This document shows positions 46,806 through 56,457 of a stretch of DNA of 64,000 bases, piece by piece; position 1 is the stretch's first letter; each line of letters begins with the position of its first letter. This DNA comes from Paraburkholderia aromaticivorans (GTDB lineage: Bacteria; Pseudomonadota; Gammaproteobacteria; Burkholderiales; Burkholderiaceae): positions 62,001 to 126,000 of the forward strand of contig NZ_CP051516.1 of assembly GCF_012689525.1 (NCBI RefSeq), in the 5' to 3' direction. Under the pieces are notes generated by a model. That model saw only the letters and a program-made list of their open reading frames with translations. It had not been told where the DNA came from and did no database searches. The translations under genes were made by a program, and so were the position numbers.

Positions 46806-47693
46806 CTATCCAGGCGCGGCGAGACACTGCGCGATTTGCGCGGCATCGACGCGCGCCAGATCATCCTGATACTTGAGCAGCACGCCGAGCGTGTTGTGCA
46901 CGGATTGCGGATCGAGCTCCGTCACCGACAACGCCTCCAACGCGCGGCACCAGTCGATTGTTTCGGCGATGCCGGGCGCCTTGAACAGATCCATGCCGCG
47001 CAGCCGATGCACGAAATCGACCGCCCGCCGCTGCAATTCCGCCGACGTTTGCGGCGCGCGAGCGGCGACAATCTCCAGTTCGCGATCGCGCTCGGGATAA
47101 CCGATCCATTGATACAGGCAACGACGCTTCAAGGCATCGTGCACTTCGCGCGTCCGGTTCGAGGTCATCACGACGAGCGGGGGTTGCTCCGCGCGGACCG
47201 TGCCGTATTCAGGAATCGATACCTGGAAGTCGGAAAGCAGTTCCAGCAGAAAGGCTTCGAACGGTTCGTCGGCGCGGTCGATCTCGTCGATCAGCAACAC
47301 GCGCCGCGCGCCCGGATGATTTTCATCCGGCATCAGCGCTTGCAGCAACGGACGCTTCAGCAGGAATTCGCCGCGATACAAGGTGTCGTTGTCGGGACGT
47401 TCGCCGGCGGCTTCGGCGAGACGCAGCGCCATGATCTGCCGCGGGTAGTCCCATTCGTAGAGCGCGCTGGCCGTATCGAGACCTTCATAACATTGCAGGC
47501 GCAACATCGAGGTGCCGAGCATGCCCGCCGCGGCCTTGGCGAGCTCCGTCTTGCCGACGCCCGGCTCGCCTTCGACGAACAACGGCCGCTCCATGCGCAG
47601 CGCGAGATACAGCGAAGTGGCCAGCTCGCGGCTGGCGAAATAGCTCTGGGCGGCGAGTTGAGCGAGGGTGTCGTCGATTGAAGCGGGCTGCAT
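46806..47693 (-). CDS. coxD: CoxD/MoxR-family AAA+ ATPase
   Basis: This 295-residue MoxR ATPase has Walker A GEPGVGKTE (42-50), Walker B RVLLIDEIDRADEP and the sensor VMTSNRTREVHDALKRRCL. In cox operons CoxD is a chaperone needed to assemble the active site. ATG 47693 has an AGGAA at 5 nt. It is 5 bp from coxE, and 127 bp after coxM. Confidence 0.9.
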   Translation of the reverse strand: MQPASIDDTLAQLAAQSYFASRELATSLYLALRMERPLFVEGEPGVGKTELAKAAAGMLGTSMLRLQCYEGLDTASALYEWDYPRQIMALRLAEAAGERPDNDTLYRGEFLLKRPLLQALMPDENHPGARRVLLIDEIDRADEPFEAFLLELLSDFQVSIPEYGTVRAEQPPLVVMTSNRTREVHDALKRRCLYQWIGYPERDRELEIVAARAPQTSAELQRRAVDFVHRLRGMDLFKAPGIAETIDWCRALEALSVTELDPQSVHNTLGVLLKYQDDLARVDAAQIAQCLAAPG

Positions 47694-47820
47694 GGTGTTC
47701 CTGAATCTGCGCAATGAAGCGACGCCAACGAAACGAAGCCGCAGTCACGCACGTGAGCGAATGCGGCTGATATGACCTGCGCGAGCACAGATCACATCAG
47801 CCGCGAACAGCGAGAAAAAG

Positions 47821-48618
47821 CTAAGCGTTCGCCTTCGTCACCGCGCGCGCGGCCAGCACTGGAATCAGATGCGCGCGATAGTCGGCGCTCGCATGCATGT
47901 CGGTGTTCAGATCGGCGGCCGACACCGTCACTGCGCGGGCGGCTTCCGGCGTGAAGTTCGCCGATAGCGCACTTTCCAGTTCCGGCACACGAAACACCGA
48001 CGACGCCGCGCCCGTCACCGCAACGCGCACACCGCTCGCAAACTTCGCGACGAACACGCCGACCAGCGCAAAGTGCGATGCGGGGTTGCGGAATTTCTCG
48101 TACGCCGCGCGCTCGGGCACCGGAAACTCCACGGCGATGATCAGTTCGTCGGGCGCCAACGCCGTTTCATACATGCCGACGAAGAAGTCGCTCGATGCAA
48201 TGCGCCGTCGATCCGTGACGATGGTCGCGTCCAATCCCACAGCCGCCGCCGGATAACAGGCGGCCGGGTCGTTGTTGGCGAGCGAGCCGCCTATCGTGCC
48301 GAGCGCGCGCACCTGGCGATCGCCGATGTGCGCGGCGAGATCCGCGAGGCCCGGCGATACACGTCGAAGTTCCGCGTGATCCGCCACATCGGCGTGACAC
48401 ACGGCGGCGCCGATCGTCACCGTGTTCGCGTCGACGGTAATCGACTTGAGCGCGGGAATGCGCGTCACGTCGATCAGTTGCGACGGCTGGGCGAGACGCA
48501 GCCGCATGGTGGGCAGCAGGCTTTGACCACCGGCCAGAAACTTGGCGTCGCTGTCGGCGGTGAGGCTGGCGGCGGCCGCTTTGGGATCCGTCGCGCGTTG
48601 ATACTCGAATGAATACAT
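47821..48618 (-). CDS. coxM: Form II CO dehydrogenase-type FAD subunit
   Basis: This 265-residue medium subunit binds FAD. The two flavin motifs are AGGQSLLP (29-36, for the AGGHS motif) and TIGGSLAN (108-115). ATG 48618 has GGAG upstream; the frame goes on to 48681 without similarity. Its start is 22 bp after the coxL stop. It should carry electrons from the 2Fe-2S subunit to quinone or another acceptor. Confidence 0.92.
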   Translation of the reverse strand: MYSFEYQRATDPKAAAASLTADSDAKFLAGGQSLLPTMRLRLAQPSQLIDVTRIPALKSITVDANTVTIGAAVCHADVADHAELRRVSPGLADLAAHIGDRQVRALGTIGGSLANNDPAACYPAAAVGLDATIVTDRRRIASSDFFVGMYETALAPDELIIAVEFPVPERAAYEKFRNPASHFALVGVFVAKFASGVRVAVTGAASSVFRVPELESALSANFTPEAARAVTVSAADLNTDMHASADYRAHLIPVLAARAVTKANA

Positions 48619-48640
48619 GTCGAATGCTCCGCTCAGGATC

Positions 48641-51022
48641 TCAATGGGGTTGCTTGGCCGCGTGAATCGCGGACCACACACGATGCGGCGTCGCCGGCAT
48701 TTGCAGGTCGGTCACGCCGAGCGGCGCGAGCGCGTCGAGGATCGCGTTGATCACCGCCGGCGGCGAGCCGATCGCGCCCGCTTCGCCGCAGCCTTTCACG
48801 CCGAGCGGATTGTGCGTGCACGGCGTGCCTTTGACGGTTTCGACGGTGAAGTTCGGCAGATCGGACGCATGCGGCATCGCGTAGTCCATGTACGAGCCCG
48901 ACAGCAACTGGCCGGTCTCGTTGTCGTACACGCAGCGCTCCAGCATCGCCTGGCCGATGCCCTGAGCGAGACCGCCATGCACCTGTCCTTCGACGATCAT
49001 CGGATTGATCACGTTGCCGAAATCATCGACCGCGGTGAACTGCTGGATCCGGCACACGCCCGTCTCCGGATCGACTTCGATTTCGCAGATGTACGCGCCG
49101 GATGGATAAGTGAAGTTGGTCGGATCGTAGAACGCGCTTTCTTCGAGGCCCGGTTCGAGCACGTCGAGCGGATAGTTGTGCGGCACGTAGGCGGCGAGCG
49201 AGATGTCGGCGAACGCCTTGGTGCGATCGGTGCCCGCGACGCGGAATACGCCGTCCTTGAACTCGATGTCTTCCGCCGCGGCTTCGAGCAGGTGCGCGGC
49301 GATCTTCTTCGCCTTGGTTTCGATCTTGTCGAGCGCCTTCATGATCGCCGAGCCGCCGACCGCGATCGAGCGCGAGCCGTACGTGCCCATGCCGAACGGA
49401 ATGCGCCCGGTGTCGCCGTGGACGATCTCGACGCTGTCCAGCGCAATGCCGAGCCGGTCGGCCACCACTTGCGCGAAGGTCGTCTCGTGTCCCTGGCCGT
49501 GACTATGCGAGCCCGTGAACACGGTGACAGAGCCGGTGGGATGCACGCGAATCTGGCCGACTTCGAACAGGCCGGCCCGCGCGCCTAACGCGCCCGCTAT
49601 ATTCGACGGCGCGAGACCGCACGCCTCGATGTAGCACGAGTAGCCGAGGCCTCGGAGTTTGCCGTTCTTTTCGGATTCCTGTTTGCGCGCCTCGAAGCCT
49701 TTGACGTCCGCGAGTTCGAGCGAACGGGCGAGGATGGTCTCGTAGTCGCCGGTGTCGTAGGTGAGGCCGACCGGCGTCGCGTACGGAAACTCGCGGATGA
49801 AGTTGCGGCGGCGAATCTCCGCCGGATCGAGCTTCATTTCGCGCGCGGCGGTTTCCACCAGCCGCTCCACCACGTACGTCGCTTCGGGGCGGCCCGCGCC
49901 GCGATAGGCATCGACGGGAACGGTGTGGGTGAAGACCGCTTTCACTTCCGCGTAGATCGCGGGCGTGGTGTACTGGCCGGCGAGCAGCGTGGCATACAGA
50001 ATGGTCGGCACGCTCGACGCGAACGTGGACAGATACGCGCCCATGTTGGCGGTCGTGTGGATGCGCATGCCGAGGAATTTGCCGTCCGCGTCCATGGCCA
50101 GTTCGGCCTTGGTCACGTGATCGCGGCCGTGCGCGTCCGAGACGAACGCTTCCGAGCGCTCGGCGGTCCACTTCACTGGACGGCGGATTTTCTTCGACGC
50201 CCAGGTCAGCGCGACGTCTTCCGCGTACAGGAAAATCTTCGATCCGAAGCCGCCGCCCACGTCTGGCGCGATCACGCGCAGTTTCGATTCCGGCAACGAC
50301 AGCACGAATGCGGCCATCAGCAGGCGCTCTACGTGCGGATTCTGATTCGCGACGTAGAGCGTGTAGCTCTCGTCCTGCATCGAATAGCTCGCATTGACCG
50401 CGCGCGGTTCGATCGCGTTCGGGATCAGGCGGTTATTGACGATGTCGAGCGTGGTGACGTGCGCGGCTTTGGCGAAGGCGGCGTCGGTGGCGGCTTTGTC
50501 GCCGTGGCCCCAGTTGTAGCAGATGTTGTCCGGCACTTCGTCGTGCACGGCGGGTTGGCCGGCGTCGGCTGCATGCGCGGTGTCGACGACGGCTGGCAGC
50601 ACGTCGTAGTCGACTTCGATCAATTCGGCGGCGTCTTTAGCGGCCTTGATCGAATCGGCGATCACGAGCGCGACCTGATCGCCGACGTGACGCACTTTCG
50701 TATGCGCGATGATCGGATGCGGCGGCTCGTTCATCGGCTTGCCGTCGGTGCTGTGAATCAGCCAGCCGCACGGCAGGCCGCCGACGTTGTCAGCCGCCAT
50801 GTCCGCGCCGGTGAAGATCGCGACCACGCCGGGCGACTGTTTGGCCGCGGCGGTGTCGATGCTGTTGATCTTCGCGTGCGCGTGAGGCGAGCGCAGGAAT
50901 ACCGCGTAGGTTTGCTGGGGCAGGACGATGTCGTCCGTGTACTGGCCGTTGCCGGTCAGGAACCGATAGTCTTCCTTACGTTCGACGGAAGCGCCAATCA
51001 GGTGAGTGTCGGGTGCGTTCAT
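48641..51022 (-). CDS. coxL: Form II CO dehydrogenase-type molybdenum subunit
   Basis: This 793-residue large subunit binds molybdopterin cytosine dinucleotide. The active-site loop is AYRGAGR (372-378), which defines form II enzymes; genuine form I CO dehydrogenases have AYXCSFR with the copper-binding Cys, which is missing here. Other blocks are [23 protein letters not shown], and the catalytic Glu747 in [12 protein letters not shown]. Form II enzymes may oxidise substrates other than CO. ATG 51022 follows GAGGAG. Order S-L-M in transcription is characteristic of form II. Confidence 0.92.
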   Translation of the reverse strand: MNAPDTHLIGASVERKEDYRFLTGNGQYTDDIVLPQQTYAVFLRSPHAHAKINSIDTAAAKQSPGVVAIFTGADMAADNVGGLPCGWLIHSTDGKPMNEPPHPIIAHTKVRHVGDQVALVIADSIKAAKDAAELIEVDYDVLPAVVDTAHAADAGQPAVHDEVPDNICYNWGHGDKAATDAAFAKAAHVTTLDIVNNRLIPNAIEPRAVNASYSMQDESYTLYVANQNPHVERLLMAAFVLSLPESKLRVIAPDVGGGFGSKIFLYAEDVALTWASKKIRRPVKWTAERSEAFVSDAHGRDHVTKAELAMDADGKFLGMRIHTTANMGAYLSTFASSVPTILYATLLAGQYTTPAIYAEVKAVFTHTVPVDAYRGAGRPEATYVVERLVETAAREMKLDPAEIRRRNFIREFPYATPVGLTYDTGDYETILARSLELADVKGFEARKQESEKNGKLRGLGYSCYIEACGLAPSNIAGALGARAGLFEVGQIRVHPTGSVTVFTGSHSHGQGHETTFAQVVADRLGIALDSVEIVHGDTGRIPFGMGTYGSRSIAVGGSAIMKALDKIETKAKKIAAHLLEAAAEDIEFKDGVFRVAGTDRTKAFADISLAAYVPHNYPLDVLEPGLEESAFYDPTNFTYPSGAYICEIEVDPETGVCRIQQFTAVDDFGNVINPMIVEGQVHGGLAQGIGQAMLERCVYDNETGQLLSGSYMDYAMPHASDLPNFTVETVKGTPCTHNPLGVKGCGEAGAIGSPPAVINAILDALAPLGVTDLQMPATPHRVWSAIHAAKQPH

Positions 51023-51032
51023 CGTCGGCTCC

Positions 51033-51575
<543 letters not shown>

Positions 51576-51873
51576 GAAGTTGTCTCCTTATGGGGTGAGA
51601 CCGGACCTTTTGCTTTTTTCTTTCGTTGCCTGTTCGCGGGTCCGATTGGGGTGCTTCGGTTTTTTATAAGGCTGCCGAAAAGTAAAGCACAAATTGGGCT
51701 GGGGCGCTATGAGGGGTTTTTTGCGCGGGGCGCTGGCAGGGTGTTGGCTTTGCCTCGAATTCTTATCGGTCTTTTCCTGTTGCCCTTGTGCTGGGCAATG
51801 TTCTTAATTTAAGGCGCGAGGCTTTCAGCAAGGCGCGCCGCGAGTTGTCGGCCGAGCTCTTTTACTGGCCCGC
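51576..51873. other. coxS upstream region
   Basis: This is the promoter region of the cox cluster on the minus strand; I see no sigma-54-like element or a clear sigma-70 pair. T-rich patches occur at 51605-51675. The right part merges with the transposase remnant. Confidence 0.45.
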
Positions 51874-52210
51874 ATGCATCTCATGTCGCTGGCCCAACCC
51901 CATATCGATTCGATGCTATGGAACGGCCTGAGGCTGAGCGCGGCTGATGGGCGTAACTGGCAGTGCGTCACCACGACGATAAAGGCGCCAGTCGCCCTAC
52001 CGGTGTGTACGTACTGGAAGCGCTCAAGCCCGTTCTCGGCGCGCGCCTTCCTCGTATCCGGCGCTGTCTGGAGAATCTCACGCAGTTCCTTGCGGTGATC
52101 TGCCAGAACCGATGTCGCATGCATCTCTTATGCTGCGTATCGCAGACCACCCAGAAAAGCAAAGCCCCACTTTTTATCCTGCGTACAACCTTGCTTGAGG
52201 GATTCAGTTC
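51874..52210 (+). mobile_element. Decayed IS4-like transposase fragment (left copy)
   Basis: The segment from 51956 to 52210 is an inverted copy (roughly 85 percent identical by eye) of 53643-53897. Together the two look like decayed pieces of one insertion sequence. The fragment reads toward the toxin cassette and contains only the end of the coding part; more than one frame is open, so the original frame is not settled. The IS4-type identity comes from the longer right copy. Confidence 0.5.
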
Positions 52211-52685
52211 GAACCGATATTAATTAGAAATCAAATGGCTATTTATCTAATTTTGCAATGTTTATAAATCTGGATAGTCGCCCAATTTTCAGTGGTGCCA
52301 TTTGAATAAGCCTGATTGCCTCATCTCTGAAGCCTCGGCGATGAAGTTTGCATCGGATAGGATTTATTAAAATTCAGAATGCAATGTTGCGTTCGTACAT
52401 TCAAGAGTCCATAACCCGTTCCAAGCGCAAAGCCGAGTTGTGCGATATTAATCCTGGACCCAAACCCAAACCCAAACCCAAACCCAAACGCGAAGACAGA
52501 AGACATTGCGTCAACCCGCTAACGAAACCTAAACATCCAACGCTGCCAGTCAAGAATCAACCTTGGACGGACGAAGTAAGCATCGTGGGATGCCGGGCCA
52601 AGCACGACGCGTGATGGCCGGTCGGGTGATTAGTTTCGACGCGCGCGTCTTCTCGACGCTCGTGCCGACCTGTAAGTGGCCTTGA
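52211..52685. other. AT-richer intergenic stretch
   Basis: No convincing gene. Base composition is clearly lower in GC than in the flanking cox and permease regions, particularly 52211-52400. It includes the CCCAAA microsatellite; overlapping open frames on both strands there are just translations of the repeat (Lys-Pro or Phe-Gly). Confidence 0.6.
52459..52488. repeat. CCCAAA hexanucleotide microsatellite, 5 copies
   Basis: Five perfect CCCAAA units in tandem, without interruption. Simple sequence repeats of this kind are uncommon in such genomes and prone to slippage. It lies about 200 bp beyond the stop codon of the presumed immunity gene. Confidence 0.9.
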
Positions 52686-53030
52686 CTATTTGGGGAGTTT
52701 TTCCGAGACGACCCACACAACCGGATCAGACATCGAGCACTCTACCGAACTGGCCGCGCTCGATGTGATGACCTCGATCGTGCGTCCGCTGTGCTCGCGA
52801 AACGTGATGTCATAGACATCGCGCCAAAGATCTTTGCCGATCTTCTCCGAGGTAAGACGAACCGCCCGGGTTTTCGATTCGTCCAGCCTGGTCGGATCGG
52901 TTATCCCCGCGTTTTTCAAATAGACGATTGCGATACTCGTTGGCCAACTCTTGCACCCAAGGGGTGAGCCTGCGAAGCACAGGGCAGGGGCCACCAGCGC
53001 GAGGGCGGCAACGCGCGTGACGGCGTTCAT
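52686..53030 (-). CDS. Probable Tldi1-like immunity protein
   Basis: This 114-residue protein has a signal peptide (MNAVTRVAALALVAPALCFAG, the first 18 or so residues) and a small mature domain of about 95 residues with two cysteines (GCKSW and VECSM) that may form a disulfide. I do not recognise a named family from sequence alone. Its ATG at 53030 overlaps the stop codon of the toxin gene as ATGA, and it is exported to the compartment where the toxin should act. Both facts point to an immunity protein for the DUF2778 toxin. Start at 53066 is possible but would put the signal peptide inside. Confidence 0.65.
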   Translation of the reverse strand: MNAVTRVAALALVAPALCFAGSPLGCKSWPTSIAIVYLKNAGITDPTRLDESKTRAVRLTSEKIGKDLWRDVYDITFREHSGRTIEVITSSAASSVECSMSDPVVWVVSEKLPK

Positions 53031-53395
53031 TGCGTCACGATAAGCGTGTGGTCGCCGCTCGCCCATATGTGTTGGCGGTTGTGCATGCCGGTAATGATGC
53101 AGCCATTTGAAGCCTGACCCGGATGGGCGCTACTATCGCCGTGAATCAGAAAACCCGAGCGGCCGAAGGTGACTGTACTCGGTTGCGGGGAGAGTCGCAG
53201 TGTGCAAGGTCCGGCGTGCGGGTGCGTGAACGGATGGCCAATTGTCCATGTGCCACGAGGAATCGGACCGGTACCCTCCTGCATTTGCGCAGAGGGGTTA
53301 TTTTTACCTGGCCCGATCCCTGAATATGCGGCGGGCGTTAACGAATTTCCGTCATGAGATATAACGCCAGTCGCTTGGCTGTACTTCCACGGCAT
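53027..53395 (-). CDS. DUF2778/Tlde1-like L,D-transpeptidase-fold toxin
   Basis: This 122-residue protein matches the DUF2778 family, whose characterised member Tlde1 of Salmonella is a type VI secretion effector that acts on peptidoglycan as L,D-carboxypeptidase and exchanger. The catalytic His85 and Cys99 lie in FLIHGDSSAHPGQASNGC, the family motif; GTGPIPRGTWTIG and the N-terminal YSGIGPGKNNP are also family features. It has no signal peptide, as expected for a T6SS effector. A weak GAGG lies upstream of ATG 53395. No PAAR, VgrG or chaperone gene is in the window, so delivery is inferred. Confidence 0.78.
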   Translation of the reverse strand: MPWKYSQATGVISHDGNSLTPAAYSGIGPGKNNPSAQMQEGTGPIPRGTWTIGHPFTHPHAGPCTLRLSPQPSTVTFGRSGFLIHGDSSAHPGQASNGCIITGMHNRQHIWASGDHTLIVTQ

Positions 53396-53642
53396 TTTTC
53401 AACCTCATTTCAAAGAGAAACGATGATGCTACTGGCACTGGTGTCTTAAAAATAGAATTAATCAGGAATTTTTAATAATCAGCATGCGCACTAGTATTTG
53501 AGATATGCCGTTTGATTGAATTGCGAGTCGAACGATGCGTCAACAGCTTACTGCATCAACTGATACCGCGTATTCACGCCTGCCCCAATATCGCATTAAC
53601 CCGAGCCGACGAAACTGGCACGGTGCGAACCCATGCTCTTAA
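53396..53642. other. AT-rich DNA upstream of toxin gene
   Basis: About 250 bp of low-GC DNA between the toxin start and the right transposase fragment. It should hold the promoter of the toxin-immunity pair; several A/T-rich hexamers occur, but I cannot pick a convincing promoter. Confidence 0.45.
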
Positions 53643-54075
53643 CTTAAGCCTTCCTCAAGCGAGGTTGTACGTAAGATGAAAAGTGCGGCTTTGCTTTTCT
53701 GATCGGTGTGGGATACGAGTGTGAGGGCTGTATGCGACATCGGTTCTGGCTGAACACCGCAAGTTAACTGCGTGAGATTTTCCATGCAGCACTGGATCCG
53801 CGGAAGGCACGCGCCGAGAACGGGCTTGAGCGCTCCCAGTACGTACACACGGATAGGACGACCGGCGCATTCATCGTCGTGGTGACGCACTTCCAGTCAT
53901 GCGCATCGACGCGCATGCAGAACGGAATCTCGCGTTGAGCGACTGCGGCTACCGTGGTGTTGCAGATATGGCCGCGGTCAAGCAGTAGTAGAACGGGGCG
54001 CGGTTGCAGCACGCCCAGCGCTTCGAACAGCATCGGCCGCGTGGCGCCATCAGCCGGATGAAACGGGGCATGCAA
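53643..54075 (-). mobile_element. Decayed IS4-like transposase fragment (right copy)
   Basis: On the minus strand the frame beginning near 54075 encodes FHPADGATRPMLFEALGV, then LLLLDRGHICN, AQREIPFCMRVDAHDWKCV, resembling the middle of an IS4-type DDE transposase (the DRG Asp is a usual catalytic position). It is frameshifted or degraded after this, no complete ORF or terminal repeats are left, and both ends are lost. The part 53643-53897 is the inverted partner of the left fragment. Confidence 0.6.
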
Positions 54076-54096
54076 GCTTAGGAAGAGGCCAAAAAA

Positions 54097-55488
54097 TCAC
54101 ATGCTCAACTTGGAATGCCGCCGAGAATACCCAAAATAAATAACCATCCCAACAAGCAACCAAACCACAAACGCGACCCAGGTAACCACCTGAAGATTGA
54201 CCATCAAAAACAGACAGGCGGCCACCGCCAAAACCGGCACAACCGGCACGCCAGGACACCGAAACGCCCTCGGCAAATCCGGATGCGTCTTCCGCAAAAC
54301 CAGCACCGCTATCGACACCATCGAGAACGCGGCCAACGTACCGATATTGATCAGCTCAGCCAACACATTCAACGGCACGAGCGCGCCAATCAACCCAAAG
54401 AAAATCCCAACAAGCCAAGTAGTAAAAAACGGCGTAGCAAACCGCGGATGCAGCCGCGAAAGCCTCGCCGGCAACAACCCATCCCGCGACATCGCGAAAA
54501 TCACGCGCGTCTGGCCATAAGCCATCACCAGAATCACCGTCAGCATGCCCAGCACGGCGCCAAGGTCGATAAAACCCGCCACCCACTTTTCCCCCGCCAC
54601 CTGCAACGCATACGACACGGGGTGCGAAATATTCGCGAACTGCGCCGACGGCACGATGCCGGTCACCACGGCCGCCACCGCCACGTACAACACCGCGCAA
54701 ACGCCCAGCGATGCAATGATCCCGATCGGCAGATCGCGCTTCGGATCCTTCACCTCTTCCGCCGCGGATGACACCGAATCGAATCCGATGAACGCGAAGA
54801 ACATTACCGCCGCCGCGCCGAACACGCCGTTCCAGCCGTTCGGCATGAACGGATGCCAGTTGGCCGGCGTCACGTGAAACACGCCCACGCCGATCACCAG
54901 CAACACCACGACGACCTTGATTGCGACCATGACGTTGTTGATCCGCGCCGACTCGCGCACCCCGACCGACAACAGCGCGGTGATCGCCATCATCACGAGA
55001 AAGGCGGGCAAGTTGAAGAGCGTGTCATGGCCGGGCAACGCGCCCGGCGCCGCGGTCAGCGCCACCGGCAAGGATACGCCGAAGCCCGACAGCAAGGATT
55101 GCAGATAACCCGACCAGCCCACCGACACCGCGGAGGTGGCAAGCCCATACTCGAGCATCAAGTCCCAGCCGATGATCCACGCGGTCAGTTCGCCGAGCGT
55201 CGCATACGAATAGGTGTAGATCGACCCGGCCACCGGAATCGTCGAGGCGAATTCAGCATAGGCGAGCGCGGCAAAGCCGCAGGCGATCGCCGCGATCAGG
55301 AACGAGATCATCAGCGCCGGGCCGGCCTGCACGGCGCCCGTGCCGGTCAGCACGAAAATGCCGGTGCCGATAATGGCGCCGACACCGAGAAAGGTCAGAT
55401 CGAGCGCACCGAGCGCTTTCTTGAGGCCGGCGTTCTGAGCACTCGCGGCGATCATGTGCTCGACGCTCTTTTTGCGAAAAAGGGACAT
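54097..55488 (-). CDS. APC-family amino-acid/polyamine permease
   Basis: This 463-residue inner-membrane permease has 12 hydrophobic segments and the APC features GVGAIIGTGIFVLTGTGA in the first helix, SIYTYSYATLGELTAWIIGWDLMLEYG and FAFIGFDSVSSAAEEVKDP. It resembles the cationic-amino-acid (CAT/YhdG) branch, but the substrate is not defined. ATG 55488 is preceded by GAGG; the frame is open to 55560 without similarity. The last 450 bp use TTT, GTT, GGG and AGG codons much more than the first half. The stop is next to the transposase remnant. Confidence 0.88.
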   Translation of the reverse strand: MSLFRKKSVEHMIAASAQNAGLKKALGALDLTFLGVGAIIGTGIFVLTGTGAVQAGPALMISFLIAAIACGFAALAYAEFASTIPVAGSIYTYSYATLGELTAWIIGWDLMLEYGLATSAVSVGWSGYLQSLLSGFGVSLPVALTAAPGALPGHDTLFNLPAFLVMMAITALLSVGVRESARINNVMVAIKVVVVLLVIGVGVFHVTPANWHPFMPNGWNGVFGAAAVMFFAFIGFDSVSSAAEEVKDPKRDLPIGIIASLGVCAVLYVAVAAVVTGIVPSAQFANISHPVSYALQVAGEKWVAGFIDLGAVLGMLTVILVMAYGQTRVIFAMSRDGLLPARLSRLHPRFATPFFTTWLVGIFFGLIGALVPLNVLAELINIGTLAAFSMVSIAVLVLRKTHPDLPRAFRCPGVPVVPVLAVAACLFLMVNLQVVTWVAFVVWLLVGMVIYFGYSRRHSKLSM

Positions 55489-55790
55489 TGGCGGGGCCTC
55501 CAGTAGTGCACGCGTGTTGCGCGCCGAATGTCGGAAAACCCGCAATTTTAACGGATGCATGCCCTTGCACTATTTTGGGACATGCTTTTTAACGCTGATA
55601 CGTAGTGCCGAAAATCCCCGGCTGACGTGATTCGGGCGGCGCCTTCGTCCGCCGGACAAGCAATGGCCGCAAAGCCTTCGCTCGATGCGCGGCCAACCAG
55701 GCGGGAATCGCTCTCTTGCAAATGAGCCTCGGCAAGGGCGAGTTGTTCAGCGACACAGCGACGTAGCGCCGCGCCGGGCGTCGAGGGACG
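55489..55790. other. Intergenic region, APC permease to narL-type regulator
   Basis: No gene is seen in these 302 bp. The promoter of the permease gene is expected here on the minus strand, and the end of the two-component transcript lies at the right side. I see no strong intrinsic terminator. Confidence 0.5.
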
Positions 55791-56447
55791 TCAGCCCGCC
55801 ATCGCCGGATTCAGGTCGATGAGCCGGTTGCTCATCACGTAGAACGTCAGTTCGGCGTTATTGCGCAGCTTCATTTTCTCAAGCAGCCGGGTGCGGTACA
55901 CGCTGACCGTTTTCACCGACAGCGAGAGCGCGACGGCAATATCCGTCAGCCGCTTGCCCGACGCGAGCATGCACAGCGTCTGATATTCGCGGTCGGAGAG
56001 CTTTTCGTGCGGCAATTGTTCGCCGTCGAAGGAAACGTAGTCGGCGAGCGCCTCGGCCATCGCCGGGCTCACGTATTTGCGGCCCGCCGCGACCTGCTTG
56101 ATCGCGCCGATCATCTGCGCGGCGTCGACGGTTTTCGACAGGTAGCCGGCGGCGCCCGCCTTCAGGGCGCGCACGGCATATTGGTCCTCGCGGTACATCG
56201 AGAACATCAGCACGGCCGCGCGCGGCGCCTTGCGCTTCAGACGTTTAAGCACTTCGACGCCGTTCATGTCGGGCAACGAAATGTCCAGCAGCACCACGTC
56301 GTAGGCGTACCGGGCAGCGGCGTCGAGCGCTTCGGCGCCGCTTTGCGCTTCGGTGACTTCGCGCGCCACGCCGCGGTCGAGCAGCAACTGGCGGACGCCC
56401 TGGCGAACCACCGCGTGGTCGTCGGCGAGCAGAATGCGCAGACTCAT
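55791..56447 (-). CDS. NarL/FixJ-family response regulator
   Basis: This 218-residue regulator has a receiver domain (LLADDHAVVRQG, phospho-acceptor Asp55 in VVLLDISLPDMNG, YLSKTVDAAQM) and a LuxR-type helix-turn-helix (LSDREYQTLCMLASGKRLTDIAVAL, SVKTVSVYRTRL). It is the partner of the upstream sensor kinase, 10 bp apart. ATG 56447 is the family start; the frame is open to 56519. Targets are unknown. Confidence 0.93.
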   Translation of the reverse strand: MSLRILLADDHAVVRQGVRQLLLDRGVAREVTEAQSGAEALDAAARYAYDVVLLDISLPDMNGVEVLKRLKRKAPRAAVLMFSMYREDQYAVRALKAGAAGYLSKTVDAAQMIGAIKQVAAGRKYVSPAMAEALADYVSFDGEQLPHEKLSDREYQTLCMLASGKRLTDIAVALSLSVKTVSVYRTRLLEKMKLRNNAELTFYVMSNRLIDLNPAMAG

Positions 56448-56457
56448 GATGGCGTAC

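Larger units (their letters stand above)
51956..53897. repeat. Large inverted repeat bracketing toxin cassette
   Basis: Arms are 51956-52210 and 53643-53897, about 255 bp each and inverted, with 1.43 kb between them. Both arms share long identical runs such as GCGTCACCACGACGAT and GAACCGATGTCGCAT. The arrangement resembles a composite transposon or the footprint of two IS copies inserted in opposite orientation. Confidence 0.7.

Noticed and set aside
51825..52124. Minus-strand 99-codon open frame in the left transposase fragment
   Set aside because: It is antisense to the transposase-like direction, and the same peptide appears antisense in the right copy; I take it as one of several open frames in a decayed element.
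52321..52614. Open frames with Phe-Gly or Lys-Pro repeats on both strands
   Set aside because: They are translations of the CCCAAA microsatellite with otherwise unlike composition and no family.
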